From the NCBI RefSeq assembly GCF_004331345.1, contig NZ_SJJZ01000002.1, positions 1,612,001-1,676,000 on the forward strand: DNA of 64,000 nt. Direction: 5' to 3'. Of the stretch, positions 1 through 8,274 are shown one piece after another; positions within the stretch are counted from its first letter, which is position 1; the number at the start of each line of letters is the position of its first letter. The stretch is from Kribbella soli. Lineage in GTDB: Bacteria > Actinomycetota > Actinomycetes > Propionibacteriales > Kribbellaceae. The notes beneath the pieces were generated by a model. The model saw only the letters and a list, made by a program, of their open reading frames with translations. It was not told the DNA's origin and did no database searches. Made by a program: the position numbers and the translations under genes.

Positions 1-654
1 GTACGCAACCGACTCAGCCTCCAGCCTGGCAAGACCATGGCAGCCTGAATCACGAGACAGCTTGTGCATGCGGAGATGAGCCAACTCATGAGCGAGTCTC
101 ATCGCGGCAACAGCGCCATCGAGCTCGTCGCTCACGAAGACTCGCCGCCGCCGGCGGTCAGTCATCGCACCATTCGGTTCGTCCGGCAACGGCCGTCGCT
201 GGACGCGGTACCCAGCATCGAGCGCAACTCGCGCCAACGCGGCATACACATCGTCTGGCCGCAGGTCCGCGAGCGTTCCGATCGGAGGCATCGCGCCGCC
301 ATCTGTCTGGCTGACGTCCCAGACCGTCGCAACTCCGTGCCCCTGCACCGGCCCCGCGGCGCGATCGACATCCCGCGCCGACGCAACAATCCTGATGCCG
401 GAGGCACCACGCACGATTCGACGTCCCTGACGTTGCCACCCGGGCCGACCATCAACCCACACGGCATCAGGCATCTGCAACTTGATCAGAACGACATTCC
501 TGAACGACTGACCATGCAGAACCGCTGCCGCGCCCAGCCAGCGCATCCACTGACGGTCAGACCAGTTCCGCCGTACCTCCGCGTCGACAGCTCTGCGGAG
601 ATCATCAACGGTCACCCGAAAGCGGTTCCCTGCTCCCCAATTGCTGCTACCCAT
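1..654 (-). CDS. ArdC/ImmA-type zinc metallopeptidase, C-terminus cut by window edge
   Basis: I read this gene by translating the reverse strand from ATG at 654; it stays open to base 1, giving 218 residues. Residues 50-115 have the VLIKLQMP and VWVDGR pattern of actinobacterial ArdC-like proteins, and residues 189-193 are HELAH, a HExxH zinc site. A downstream RLEAESVAY segment (about 210-218) carries Glu212, the likely third zinc ligand. ArdC proteins are antirestriction or single-strand-DNA-binding metalloproteins, usually on mobile elements; the exact substrate here is unknown. It lies 57 bp behind the PPC-domain gene on the same strand, in the same frame, so they are probably co-transcribed. 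The family call is from motifs; the mobile-element link is inference. Confidence 0.8.
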   Translation of the reverse strand, partial: MGSSNWGAGNRFRVTVDDLRRAVDAEVRRNWSDRQWMRWLGAAAVLHGQSFRNVVLIKLQMPDAVWVDGRPGWQRQGRRIVRGASGIRIVASARDVDRAAGPVQGHGVATVWDVSQTDGGAMPPIGTLADLRPDDVYAALARVALDAGYRVQRRPLPDEPNGAMTDRRRRRVFVSDELDGAVAAMRLAHELAHLRMHKLSRDSGCHGLARLEAESVAY

Positions 655-711
655 GACACGAGGGTCATCAGCAGCGGACGCCTCTTGAACCCGGCAGAGA
701 GAATCCAGGAC

Positions 712-1170
712 CTAGTCGAACGCGAGCAATGGGACGTTGTACAGGTCCGCTTGGCGCGGTCGCGAGAAGGCCGGCGCCTTCACCTCAACCAGGTACGTCT
801 CGGTGAGGAACTGGATCTTCGCGCCAAGCAGATGGCTGGTGTGAGCCGTCGCCGAATGGGCCTTGAGGCCGACCGACACGTGAATGTGAGGCAGGACGGT
901 TCCGGACTCCGCGTCGTAGGCGAGCGATCCGCCACCGACCGCCTCGACGTTCTCCAGGTGTACGGCGCTCCAAACCGGCGCGTCCGGATCCTCGAGTTTC
1001 TCGCAGGTGCCGACGAGTTGGACGTCCCGCATGCCGGCGATGAACATTGGGATGAACCCCTGTCGTACACCGTACTGCGCGCAGAACTCGGCCAGTACCG
1101 GATAGAAGTCGTCACCATGGTCGAACTGGACCGCGAAGGTGCGGCCCATCGTCAGTTCAGCGGCGCGCAA
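712..1170 (-). CDS. PPC (DUF296) domain DNA-binding protein
   Basis: 152 residues, almost entirely one PPC/DUF296 domain, a trimeric fold found in plant AT-hook proteins and in bacterial proteins of unclear role. Typical features are FDHGDDFYPVLAEFC near the N-terminus, the MFIAGMRDVQLVGTCEKLEDP strand region, and PHIHVSVGLKAHSATA with its conserved histidines, which can bind a metal in this family. I chose TTG at 1170 because GAGGAG lies six bases upstream and it avoids overlap with the preceding gene; the longest frame begins at TTG 1203, and ATG 1149 is also possible. It sits between a broken gene and an ArdC-like peptidase in what looks like one transcription unit. Function beyond likely nucleic-acid or small-ligand binding is unknown. 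Confidence 0.82.
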   Translation of the reverse strand: MRAAELTMGRTFAVQFDHGDDFYPVLAEFCAQYGVRQGFIPMFIAGMRDVQLVGTCEKLEDPDAPVWSAVHLENVEAVGGGSLAYDAESGTVLPHIHVSVGLKAHSATAHTSHLLGAKIQFLTETYLVEVKAPAFSRPRQADLYNVPLLAFD

Positions 1171-1180
1171 GCTCAGCTCC

Positions 1181-2218
1181 TCAGATGTCGTTGATGTAAG
1201 CAACGTACCGAATCGCGGTGTTCAGGCCCTGCGTCGACAGCAGGCGGCTACGTGGGTGAGCGATGTCGTCCACGCCGACGGTGGCGAGTCCCTCGCAACG
1301 CCTGCGGAACCACTGCCACGGAACGTTCAGATAGCCGGCGAGCGCCCCCAACCGCCGCTCCGATGTCGTCTCGCCGATCAGAGACTCCGCAGACACCTGT
1401 CATTGACGCGACGGTGGCACGCTCGAGTCGACGTACCACAGCCCAGAGCCGCCCAGCCAGTTCGCGACAATCGCCTCCTCGCCGAGAACGAAGCCTTCGA
1501 CCTCTGCATGCTCGGGCTCGGCACTCAGCTCGACGATGATCCCGAAGGCCTCCATTAGTGCCGCAGCGAGCAGCAGTAGGACTCGCTCATACATCGGAGA
1601 CTCGGCGACGTCTGCCTCCGAGATGCAGAAACCTCGACGCATGCCCGGGAACCAACGCGACGTACGGCGAAGGTAGTCGTACTTGTGCCGCCACAGCAGC
1701 CAGGACGCAGCCTCCTCGCCGCGTGTCTCCCGTGTCCAGAAGAACGGCTGCCCCGACAACCGCTCAAGGTTCCGCGTGATGTGCCGAGCACAGAACCTGG
1801 ACCCCAACCACTGGCTCGCGACCGCATTCAGTGTCGGGACCTCGCTCAGCGGCACATCCGACGTACGGCGTCCTTCGTGGTGCGCCAGCCGAGCTTGACT
1901 GCTCATCAACAGTGCATCGTCGGCCAACAGCGCGACGTCGGTGTTTGTCGTTGCCCAGATGATGCCCACTGTCAGATCGTCGAGGATCGCCGCTGACGAG
2001 ACCGGTTGTGGTCCCGCACGACGACCTGCGCGGTCAACGAACCGGCGTCCGTCGGAGGCGTAGTAGCGGTGCTCATGGCCAGCGACGACCACTAGTGAAC
2101 GTCGATCAGGTCGATTCAGAGCGGCATCCTTGGGATCGACCATCAACCAGCCCTCCCCCGGCAGCTCCGCTTGGCAGTAGTGCGCACCAACTTCCACACC
2201 GGCGTACGATCTGTCCAC
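1181..2218 (-). pseudogene. Conserved actinobacterial protein interrupted by an in-frame TGA
   Basis: From GTG 2218 the frame encodes 272 residues, then hits TGA at 1402-1400 and continues in the same frame for 73 codons to 1181. Both halves read like one protein: the first ends in a WLGGSGLWYVDSS segment and the second has YLNVPWQWFRRRC and PRSRLLSTQGLNTAIRYV. Upstream of the GTG the frame also stays protein-like through another TGA (near 2230), with MCGESASRTFERFPGLR before it. I do not recognise a named family. A nonsense-mutated pseudogene is the simplest reading; stop-codon readthrough (CAA TGA CAG context) or two separate short genes are less likely. It would lead the PPC and ArdC-like genes. 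Confidence 0.6.
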
Positions 2219-2525
2219 GAGGTCGTCGAATCAGCGCAGACCGGGGAACCGCTCAAAGGTCCTTGAGGCGGATTCGCCGCACATGCCCAGATCCGATAGC
2301 TGGAGCAGCGTGCGTCATGGACCCGCGGCGCGGTCAGCGGCAAGCATTGGTGAGGTCGACGCTCAGCCAATGGCACGTCTGGCCACGAGGGTCGTCGGAT
2401 GTTGTCCGGACCGGGTTTGCGGTGGTCGCCCTCGGCTTGCTGGTCATTGCGCCTCAGGTTGGGTGCGCGTAACGGCCTTGCCGAGCTAGACGTCGACCGG
2501 GACCGCCAGATCGTCCGCGACCTGG
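2219..2525. other. Gap of about 300 bp without an intact gene
   Basis: No convincing intact reading frame. The left end may hold the decayed N-terminus of the TGA-interrupted gene (reverse strand, about 2230-2310). The right part runs into the beginning of the ABC-permease remnant on the plus strand. No clear promoter, terminator or repeat was seen. Confidence 0.5.
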
Positions 2526-2813
2526 ACGACTCTCGGCCTCGTGGCCCGCTCGCCACAGGCGCTCGGAGTCCTCAGCTTCCTAGCCCAGTTCCCCCTCCTC
2601 TTCGCCAGCAACACCTTGATCGCACCCGACACGATGCCCGGCTGGCTCGACCGTCTCGTCACACTCAACCCGGTCAGCCGCCTGGTCTCCATCGAACGCC
2701 ATCTGATGGCCGGCACCGCCACAGGCGAAGTGACCGGCGTGCTCCTCTCCGCAGCCGCGCTCACCGCCATCTTCGCCCCGGTCTCCATGCGCCTCTACCG
2801 ACGCCGCAACTAG
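2526..2813 (+). pseudogene. C-terminal remnant of an ABC-2 type transporter permease
   Basis: About 95 codons resemble the end of an ABC-2 family drug or polysaccharide export permease. There is a hydrophobic helix (LGVLSFLAQFPLLFASNTL), the loop DTMPGWLDRLVTLNPVSRLV that is very typical of this family, a last helix (VLLSAAALTAIFAPVSM) and the short basic tail RLYRRRN. Intact permeases of this class are about 250 residues, so most of the protein and the partner ATPase are missing. No ribosome-binding site or plausible start precedes it. It is best read as a deletion scar, consistent with other broken genes in the first 10 kb. Confidence 0.72.
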
Positions 2814-2860
2814 GCGCGCGCAGAGGCGTATGGGTGAGCGGTCCGTCGTGTAGGTTGCTG

Positions 2861-2912
2861 GTTGGTGTGCCGGGAAGCCTGGTCGGCGACAGGGTGTGGT
2901 GTGTCGACCGAG
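2861..2912 (+). promoter_or_regulatory. Candidate structured cis-regulatory RNA element, copy A
   Basis: Contains the core GCCGGGAAGCCTGGTCGGC at 2869-2887 followed by a closing helix GGTCG (2881-2885) with CGACC (2905-2909). The same core occurs at 16156 and, with one change, at 3990. It lies just upstream of the cation/Ca2+ exchanger gene. The position in the 5' leader and the conserved helix suggest an RNA switch or protein-binding leader. The ligand is unknown and no Rfam check was possible. Confidence 0.5.
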
Positions 2913-2922
2913 GGGGTCTCTC

Positions 2923-3903
2923 GTGGTGATTCAGGTTCTGCTTGCCGCTGCCGGATTGGTTGTGCTGACCTTCGCGGCCGATCATCTGGTGCTCGGATCC
3001 TCCCGGCTGGCGCAACGGATGCAGATCAGTCCAGTCGTAGTCGGCGTTGTCGTCATCGGTCTGGGTACGTCGGCACCCGAGTTCCTCGTCTCCGGTGTCG
3101 CATCGGCACGCGGGGACACCGGACTGGCGGTCGGCAACATCGCCGGGTCCAACATCCTCAACCTCACTCTCATCCTCGGGATCGCCGCACTCGCCGGGTC
3201 GGTTGCCGTGACGTCACAGGTGATCCGTCGTGAGGTGCCGCTGGCGGTGGGAGCTGTCGTCCTGTTCGCGTTCCTGGCATGGGCAGGCCTCAGCCCGCTG
3301 AGGGGCGTGGTGCTCGCCGCCACGGGCGTGTGTGCGGTGCTGGTGCTGCTGCGTTGGGCCAAGCAGGGGCGCAGTAACGAGGAGGTAGCCACCGAGGCCG
3401 CGGAGTTCGCCCAGGCAACCGCGACCGTGGATGTGCCCGTGCAACCGTCGCGGCTGCCGGCCTGGTTCGAGCCGGTACGGGCGATCCTCGGACTCGCCGG
3501 CGTACTGGCCGGAGCTCAGCTGCTCGTCTCCAACGCGTCGGCCATCGCGACCGATCTCGGCGTACCGCAGGTCATCATCGGCTTCACGTTGGTCGCCCTC
3601 GGTACGTCGTTGCCGGAGCTGGTCACGACCGTTCAGGCTCAGCGCCGGGGCGAGTCCGACCTTGTCGTCGGCAATCTGTTCGGCAGCAACCTGTTCAACA
3701 GCCTCATCGGTGGCGCAGTCGTCGGACTCGCATCCGGTTCGGCCGCACCCGGGCGGGCCGCCGTCGCGCTGAGCGTCACGATGATCCTCACGGCGGGGCT
3801 GGCCTGGATGCTGCTGCGTCGAGGTCTCGCCCTGACCCGGATCGAAGCCCTCGTCCTCCTCGCCGCCTACGCACTCACGATGCCGCTACTGCTCTCGACG
3901 TGA
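2923..3903 (+). CDS. Calcium/sodium antiporter, CaCA (YrbG-like) family
   Basis: 326-residue integral membrane exchanger that should swap Ca2+ (or another cation) for Na+ or H+ across the membrane. The two inverted alpha repeats are plain: GLGTSAPEF followed by GNIAGSNILN near residues 45-80, and ALGTSLPEL followed by GNLFGSNLFN near 225-260. The acidic residues within these repeats coordinate ions in CaCA proteins. About ten hydrophobic segments are visible, with a charged central loop around residues 140-180. The GTG at 2923 was preferred because GAGGGGG lies six bases before it; a longer frame from 2896 lacks such a site. A repeated RNA-like element (2861-2912) precedes the gene and may control it in response to an ion. 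Confidence 0.9.
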   Translation: MVIQVLLAAAGLVVLTFAADHLVLGSSRLAQRMQISPVVVGVVVIGLGTSAPEFLVSGVASARGDTGLAVGNIAGSNILNLTLILGIAALAGSVAVTSQVIRREVPLAVGAVVLFAFLAWAGLSPLRGVVLAATGVCAVLVLLRWAKQGRSNEEVATEAAEFAQATATVDVPVQPSRLPAWFEPVRAILGLAGVLAGAQLLVSNASAIATDLGVPQVIIGFTLVALGTSLPELVTTVQAQRRGESDLVVGNLFGSNLFNSLIGGAVVGLASGSAAPGRAAVALSVTMILTAGLAWMLLRRGLALTRIEALVLLAAYALTMPLLLST

Positions 3904-3984
3904 GACATCACCGGCCGCGTCTGATTGCCTTTGACAACGGGTGATGTTTGCGTCGACGGCCGGGGATGGGAGAGGCTTGGCGGC

Positions 3985-4048
3985 GGAGCGCCGGGAAGTC
4001 TGGTCGGCAGTACCCGCCCTCAGCCGAGGTGCGGGTCGATCGACGACC
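3985..4048 (+). promoter_or_regulatory. Candidate structured cis-regulatory RNA element, copy B
   Basis: Core GCCGGGAAGTCTGGTCGGC at 3990-4008. GTCG at 4003-4006 can pair with CGAC at 4041-4044, enclosing a helix ACCCGC (4012-4017) with GCGGGT (4031-4036). The enclosed helix differs in sequence from copies A and C but keeps pairing, which is the pattern expected of a conserved RNA fold. It lies about 100 bases upstream of the CBS-protein and ArsB/NhaD-permease genes. Confidence 0.5.
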
Positions 4049-4150
4049 CCGGAGGCGGCATGGCGCAGGAAGCATCCCACGGTCAAGGCCCGCTGACGTT
4101 ACGTGAGCCTGACGGTTCCGGCGTATCGTGCAAGTGTGCACGGAGAGCAG

Positions 4151-4582
4151 ATGGCCGAGGCGTTTCCAGTGGTCACCCTGGACACGGACGCGCGCCAGGC
4201 CGTCGAGCTCCTGGCCTCGCGCCGCCTGCCGGGACTCATCGTGGTCGACGAGAAGGGCCGGCCCCATTCGGTGCTGCCCGCGTCGCAGGTGGTGCGCTTC
4301 CTGGTTCCGACGTACGTGCAGGACGATCCATCCCTGGCGCGAGTGATGGACGAGCCGCTGGCCGACCAGGTAGCAGACCGACTGGCCGGAGTGACCGTCC
4401 GCAAGCTGTTGCCGAGGGAGCCGGTCGAGCTGCCAGTGGTCAATCACGACGACACGGTCATCGAGGTGGCGGCCATCATGGCCCGGCTGCGCTGCCCGTT
4501 GGTCGCGGTCGTGAAGGACAAGGAGATCCTGGGCGCGATCACCGCATCCAGGCTGCTGGAGTTGGTCGTCGCGGCGCACTGA
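4151..4582 (+). CDS. CBS-domain protein (paired CBS motifs)
   Basis: 143-residue soluble protein made of two CBS motifs (about residues 8-60 and 80-140), which together form a Bateman module that binds adenosyl nucleotides or similar ligands. Typical segments are LASRRLPGLIVVDEKGRP in the first and VAAIMARLRCPLVAVVKD in the second. ATG 4151 is chosen because GGAGAG lies five bases upstream; a longer frame begins at 4103. The stop is only 19 bases from the permease start, so the two are almost certainly co-transcribed, and the CBS protein may sense energy state or a nucleotide for the transporter. Copy B of the repeated RNA-like element lies in the leader. Confidence 0.85.
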   Translation: MAEAFPVVTLDTDARQAVELLASRRLPGLIVVDEKGRPHSVLPASQVVRFLVPTYVQDDPSLARVMDEPLADQVADRLAGVTVRKLLPREPVELPVVNHDDTVIEVAAIMARLRCPLVAVVKDKEILGAITASRLLELVVAAH

Positions 4583-4601
4583 CCGACGGACGGGTGCTCA
4601 C

Positions 4602-5891
4602 GTGACAGTGATCGCTGTCGTCGTCTTCGTGGCCGCCTATGTGCTGATCGCGACCGAGTGGACGCACAAGCTCCTCGCCGCACTCGGCGGTGCGGCCGTG
4701 CTGCTCGCACTCGGGGTCACCGATTCCGAGCATGCGTTCTACTCCCACGACACCGGCATCGACTGGGACGTCATCTTCCTACTGCTCGGCATGATGATCA
4801 TCGTCGGCATCCTGCGCCGTACCGGAGTCTTCGAGTACGTCGCCATCTGGGCCGCCAAACGCGCCAAAGGATCGCCGCTGCGGGTGATGATCCTGCTCAC
4901 GCTCATCACCGCCGTCGCCTCCGCCTTCCTCGACAACGTGACCACCGTGCTGCTCATCGCACCCGTCACGCTGCTGGTCTGCGACCGGCTCGGGATCAAT
5001 CCCGTCCCGTTCCTGATCGCCGAAGTGATGGCCTCCAACATCGGCGGCACCGCCACGCTGATCGGTGATCCGCCGAACATCATCATCGCGAGCCGCTCCG
5101 GGCTCACCTTCAACGACTTCCTGGTCCACCTGACCCCGCTCGTCGTCATCGAGCTGATCGTGTTCACCCTGGTCCTCCCCCGACTGTTCAAGGGATCGTT
5201 CGACGTCGACCCGGACAAGGTCGAGAACGTCCTGCGGCTGAACGAGCGTGAGGCGATCCAGGACACCCGCCTGCTCATCAAGTGCGGCTCGGTGCTGCTG
5301 CTCGTGTTCACCGGATTCGTCGCGCACTCGGCCTTCCATGTCGCCCCGTCGGTGGTGGCACTGCTCGGCGCCGGCCTGCTGGTACTGATCTCAGGGGTGC
5401 CGACCAGGGACTACATGTCCAGCGTCGAATGGCAGACACTGCTGTTCTTCGCCGGACTGTTCATCATGGTCGGCGCCCTGGTCAGAACCGGCGTCATCGG
5501 TGACCTCGCCGACCAGGTCGGTCAGGCGACCAACGGCAAACCCCTGCTGGCCGTGATGCTGATCCTGGGCGTGTCAGCGGTCCTGTCCGGCATCGTCGAC
5601 AACATCCCGTACGTCGCCACCATGAGCCCCGTGGTCCTCGAACTCGCCAAGAGCATGAACGACCCGGCCCACGCCCAAGCCTTGTGGTGGGCGCTAGCCG
5701 CGGGAGCCGACTTCGGCGGCAACGCGACCGCCGTCGGCGCCAGCGCCAACGTCGTCGCCATCGGCATCGCGCTCCGCGCCGGCAACCCGATCAGCTTCTG
5801 GGAATTCACCCGCAAAGGCGTGGTGATGACCGCGATCACCATCGCCGTCGCGGCGCCGTACCTCTGGCTGCGCTACTTCGTCCTGTCCTGA
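4602..5891 (+). CDS. ArsB/NhaD-type ion transporter (SLC13/IT superfamily)
   Basis: 429-residue multi-pass permease. It has the hallmarks of the ArsB/NhaD group: an N-terminal hydrophobic pair, VASAFLDNVTTVLLIAPV in the first half, SNIGGTATLIGDPPNI, and the matching repeat SGIVDNIPYVATMSPVV and GGNATAVGASANVVAIGIA in the second half. These paired Asp-Asn and glycine-rich hairpins form the ion path. Members export arsenite or exchange Na+ for H+; sequence alone does not decide. Coupling to a CBS protein and a shared leader element with the CaCA gene favour a Na+ or other cation role over arsenite, since no arsR or arsC is nearby. GTG start at 4602. Confidence 0.87.
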   Translation: MTVIAVVVFVAAYVLIATEWTHKLLAALGGAAVLLALGVTDSEHAFYSHDTGIDWDVIFLLLGMMIIVGILRRTGVFEYVAIWAAKRAKGSPLRVMILLTLITAVASAFLDNVTTVLLIAPVTLLVCDRLGINPVPFLIAEVMASNIGGTATLIGDPPNIIIASRSGLTFNDFLVHLTPLVVIELIVFTLVLPRLFKGSFDVDPDKVENVLRLNEREAIQDTRLLIKCGSVLLLVFTGFVAHSAFHVAPSVVALLGAGLLVLISGVPTRDYMSSVEWQTLLFFAGLFIMVGALVRTGVIGDLADQVGQATNGKPLLAVMLILGVSAVLSGIVDNIPYVATMSPVVLELAKSMNDPAHAQALWWALAAGADFGGNATAVGASANVVAIGIALRAGNPISFWEFTRKGVVMTAITIAVAAPYLWLRYFVLS

Positions 5892-5947
5892 CCCGGCGGC
5901 GGCTCGGGCGCTCCTCGACCAGCACCACGCCGGTCTCCGTTCGGCAT

Positions 5948-6259
5948 TCACCGCGGATCTGGAAGTTGCCCGAGGCAAGGGCGAGCTCCGCCGTGGCCCG
6001 ACCAGACCGGAGCCGCCGAGATGCTCACCTTGCTCGCGTACGGCGTCAGCCTCCGCTCGCGGTCAGGAGCCCGACGCGAGGATCTGACGGCCGTAGGCTG
6101 CGTCCGCGGCGAAGCAGAGCTGGCATGCGGCGAAGCCGGAGGTGCCGAAGACCCAGACGCCGTCGGCGTCGGCGCGGCCGGCTGCGAGCCCGCTGCAGGG
6201 TCGCTTCCACAGCCGGCCAACGGCAATCCGCACGCTGTGAGTACGGCAATCGTGCGCAT
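5948..6259 (-). pseudogene. Decayed small lipoprotein
   Basis: ATG at 6259 follows GGAG by nine bases and opens a clear lipoprotein signal: MRTIAVLTACGLPLAGCGSD, with lipobox LAGC, then a low-complexity Pro/Ala/Ser linker. After about 50 codons this frame turns Arg/Ser-rich and unlike a real protein, while another reverse frame (6063-6308) reads GVWVFGTSGFAACQLCFAADAAYGRQIL, which looks coherent. A frameshift around 6150-6200 would join the two. I do not recognise the family. The gene may be dead or recently frameshifted; it sits next to a broken ligase fragment, in keeping with local decay. Confidence 0.45.
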
Positions 6260-6477
6260 CACGACCATCTCCAACCTCAGGCGTTCCAGGGTCTGACGGT
6301 AGCGCCAAAGACAGGCCGCAGCGGTTCCGTCATCGGTCCGTAAACCAGCCCACCCATCCCCGCCAACCTGACCGAGGAGGGTTTCGCTCTGCTTGCGCAG
6401 GAATTGTGAGGCTGGTTCGACCCTCGCCAGCGCATCGACGCACCGAAGAGTTCAGTCAACTAGCCGCGCCGGAGTCG

Positions 6478-6811
6478 TCCGGCGTGACGGTGAGGTCCGG
6501 CTGTGGTCGCGCAAACGGCAAGGACTTCACCTCGAAGTTTCCTGATGTGCAGGCAGCCCTCAAGGCCCAACTCACTACCGACTGCGTCTTGGACGGCGAG
6601 TTGGTGGTGTGGACCGGAGATCGGCTCGACTTCGACGCACTGCAACTGCGCAATGCGAACACCGCGGCGACCGTGCGACAGCACTTGGCGCCGGCGCAAC
6701 CCCGCCTCGTTTGTCGCGTTCGATCTCCTGGCTGTCGGCGAGGTGGATATCCGGCCGATGCGCTGGACGTCCCGACGCCAGCGGTTGGAGTCATGTCCGG
6801 CGAGCTGCTGA
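6478..6811 (+). pseudogene. Fragment of an ATP-dependent DNA ligase, frameshifted
   Basis: The plus strand encodes NGKDFTSKFPDVQAAL and DCVLDGELVVW, then LDFDALQ, the nucleotidyltransferase core of actinobacterial ATP-dependent DNA ligases. At a CCCC run (6700-6703) the match jumps by one base into another frame that continues PASFVAFDLLAVGEVDIRPM and RWTSRRQRLE, typical of the same enzymes. Removing one C restores a continuous protein. Both ends are missing: no catalytic KxDG motif lies upstream and the OB-fold half is gone after 6800. It is a pseudogene fragment of a protein normally above 300 residues. Confidence 0.72.
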
Positions 6812-6816
6812 TTGAC

Positions 6817-7668
6817 TCAGGGTTGGGTAACGACGGTGACGGTTACCGTTGCTCCAGACGTGAGCATCGTGCCTGGCGATGGGGAGACGGCCAGGATGTT
6901 GCCGGGTATGGAGCCGGGGGACTTCCTAGTCTGGATGTTGGGTTTCAGGCCCAGTGCGGTGAGCCTGTCCGCGTATTGCTGGCTGAAACGGGCGGCTGGA
7001 TTCGATTCGCTGAACAGGGGCTCTGGGACACCGATGGTGTCTGAAACGATCATGATCCGGGCGAGGATGCCGTGAACCTCGCCAGCGTTCGTGGAGGACT
7101 CCGCCTGGAACGCTACGTCGAGAGACGGAATGAACACCGTGCCTGAACAGACCGTCAGGGGCGAATCGCCCGTGCAGGTTGTCCGCTGACGTTCAGCTCG
7201 CACGCCGTCGAGCTGGAAGGTCTCGTCGGCACGGAAGCCGATTGGCTTGCCGCTACGCACCAGTACGCTCTCGACACCTTTGGGGCGATCTACCAGACAG
7301 AGGTTCTGGGGGCCCGCGTCGATGATGACGGTGTCCTTCTGCGGCGTTCCGCAGCCGAGCTGGTTCGTGCCCCATTGCTCGGGCACGGCGATGGCGGCGT
7401 GGCCGATGCCCACCAGTCGCGTCGCGGCATTCGCCGGCGGTGTCGAGGCGGCCGGCGGCGCGGGGTTCGTGAAGATCGGGCCGCCCGCGAGCAGCAGCGT
7501 CCCGCCCACCGCAACTACCGCGGCTGCAACGCCGACAGCCGAGAGTGCCCCTGCACGCCGACGGCGGCGGCGAGCAACGCCTGCGCGGATGGCTTCGATC
7601 GGTGGTGGCCCGACGTTTGTCCGGTTTCCGGCGCGTTCGAGGAGTTCGGTCAGCTTGGATTCGATCAT
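6817..7668 (-). CDS. Membrane-anchored protein with C-terminal PASTA-like repeat, sigma-factor partner
   Basis: 283 residues. A cytoplasmic N-terminus (about 1-35) ends in a run of arginines, one transmembrane helix follows (about 40-65, SAVGVAAAVVAVGGTLLLAGG), then an extracytoplasmic part. The last 50 residues (YADRLTALGLKPNIQ to VSPSPGTMLTSGATVTVTV) match a PASTA repeat, a module that binds peptidoglycan or beta-lactam-like ligands. The gene overlaps the preceding SigE-family sigma gene by four bases. By position it may act as its membrane partner or anti-sigma factor, but no zinc-finger anti-sigma motif is present, so regulation of the sigma factor is inference. Confidence 0.75.
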   Translation of the reverse strand: MIESKLTELLERAGNRTNVGPPPIEAIRAGVARRRRRRAGALSAVGVAAAVVAVGGTLLLAGGPIFTNPAPPAASTPPANAATRLVGIGHAAIAVPEQWGTNQLGCGTPQKDTVIIDAGPQNLCLVDRPKGVESVLVRSGKPIGFRADETFQLDGVRAERQRTTCTGDSPLTVCSGTVFIPSLDVAFQAESSTNAGEVHGILARIMIVSDTIGVPEPLFSESNPAARFSQQYADRLTALGLKPNIQTRKSPGSIPGNILAVSPSPGTMLTSGATVTVTVVTQP

Positions 7669-8165
7669 CGTGTTCCTCGCAGTTCTGCCAGGCCTGGGTC
7701 CTCCGCCAGGACCTTCACAGCTCGGGACAGTCGGCTCTTCACTGTTCCGATGGCGACGCCGAGCACGGAGGCGATCTGCGGGTCGGTCAGATGGGCGTAG
7801 TAGCGCAGCACCACCGCGGTGCGCTGGTCGGTGCCCAGCCGGTCAAGCGCACGCATCATCGCGTCGGTGTCGTCAACGCCGGCGGTCTCATCACGGCTGG
7901 CCCGCTCGGGGGGATCCGATACTGGCTTCTCGCCGGTCCAGCGGCGGCGACGTGCGGAAATGAAGACGTTGATCAAGACTCGGTGCACGTAGGCGTCCCG
8001 GTCGTCGGCCTCCCGGACCTTGCCCCACTTCACCAGGCATCGTTCGAGGGTCGTCTGCACGAGGTCCTCGGCCTCGGGGCGCGTGCACCCCAGGAGCACT
8101 GCGGAGCGCACCAGACCGGGCCAGCGCGCGGCAACATACTCGCTAAAGTCCGCGTCCCCGGCCAT
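7665..8165 (-). CDS. SigE-family ECF RNA polymerase sigma factor
   Basis: 166 residues. Region 2 spans about residues 5-75 (YVAARWPGLVRSAVLLGC, then EAEDLVQTTLERCL, the core-binding and -10 recognition part), and region 4 about 105-160 with RLGTDQRTAVVLRYYAHLTDPQIA and the helix-turn-helix GVAIGTVKSRLSRAVKVL that reads the -35 element. This pattern is the actinobacterial SigE-family (ECF-like) group. It is followed, with a four-base overlap, by the single-helix PASTA protein, forming a two-gene operon. The promoter target cannot be told from the sequence. ATG start at 8165. Confidence 0.9.
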   Translation of the reverse strand: MAGDADFSEYVAARWPGLVRSAVLLGCTRPEAEDLVQTTLERCLVKWGKVREADDRDAYVHRVLINVFISARRRRWTGEKPVSDPPERASRDETAGVDDTDAMMRALDRLGTDQRTAVVLRYYAHLTDPQIASVLGVAIGTVKSRLSRAVKVLAEDPGLAELRGTR

Positions 8166-8274
8166 CGCTCACCTGCCCCTCAGAGCCCTTCACCCATATA
8201 GACAGGCTGGCAGCATCCAAAGGTTCCAGTAAGTCTTGAATACCGACAGGCTGCCATCTTCGCCAGCAGGGGGC

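Noticed and set aside
64..1194. Long plus-strand reading frame of 376 codons
   Set aside because: It is antisense to the PPC and ArdC-like genes, Arg/Pro-rich, and has no domain; the reverse-strand proteins are clearly real.
2861..2912. Cobalamin riboswitch (GGGAAGCC with GGT resembles its core)
   Set aside because: The essential B12 box (GCCACTG-type) and the rest of the fold are missing in all three copies, and the downstream genes are not B12-related.
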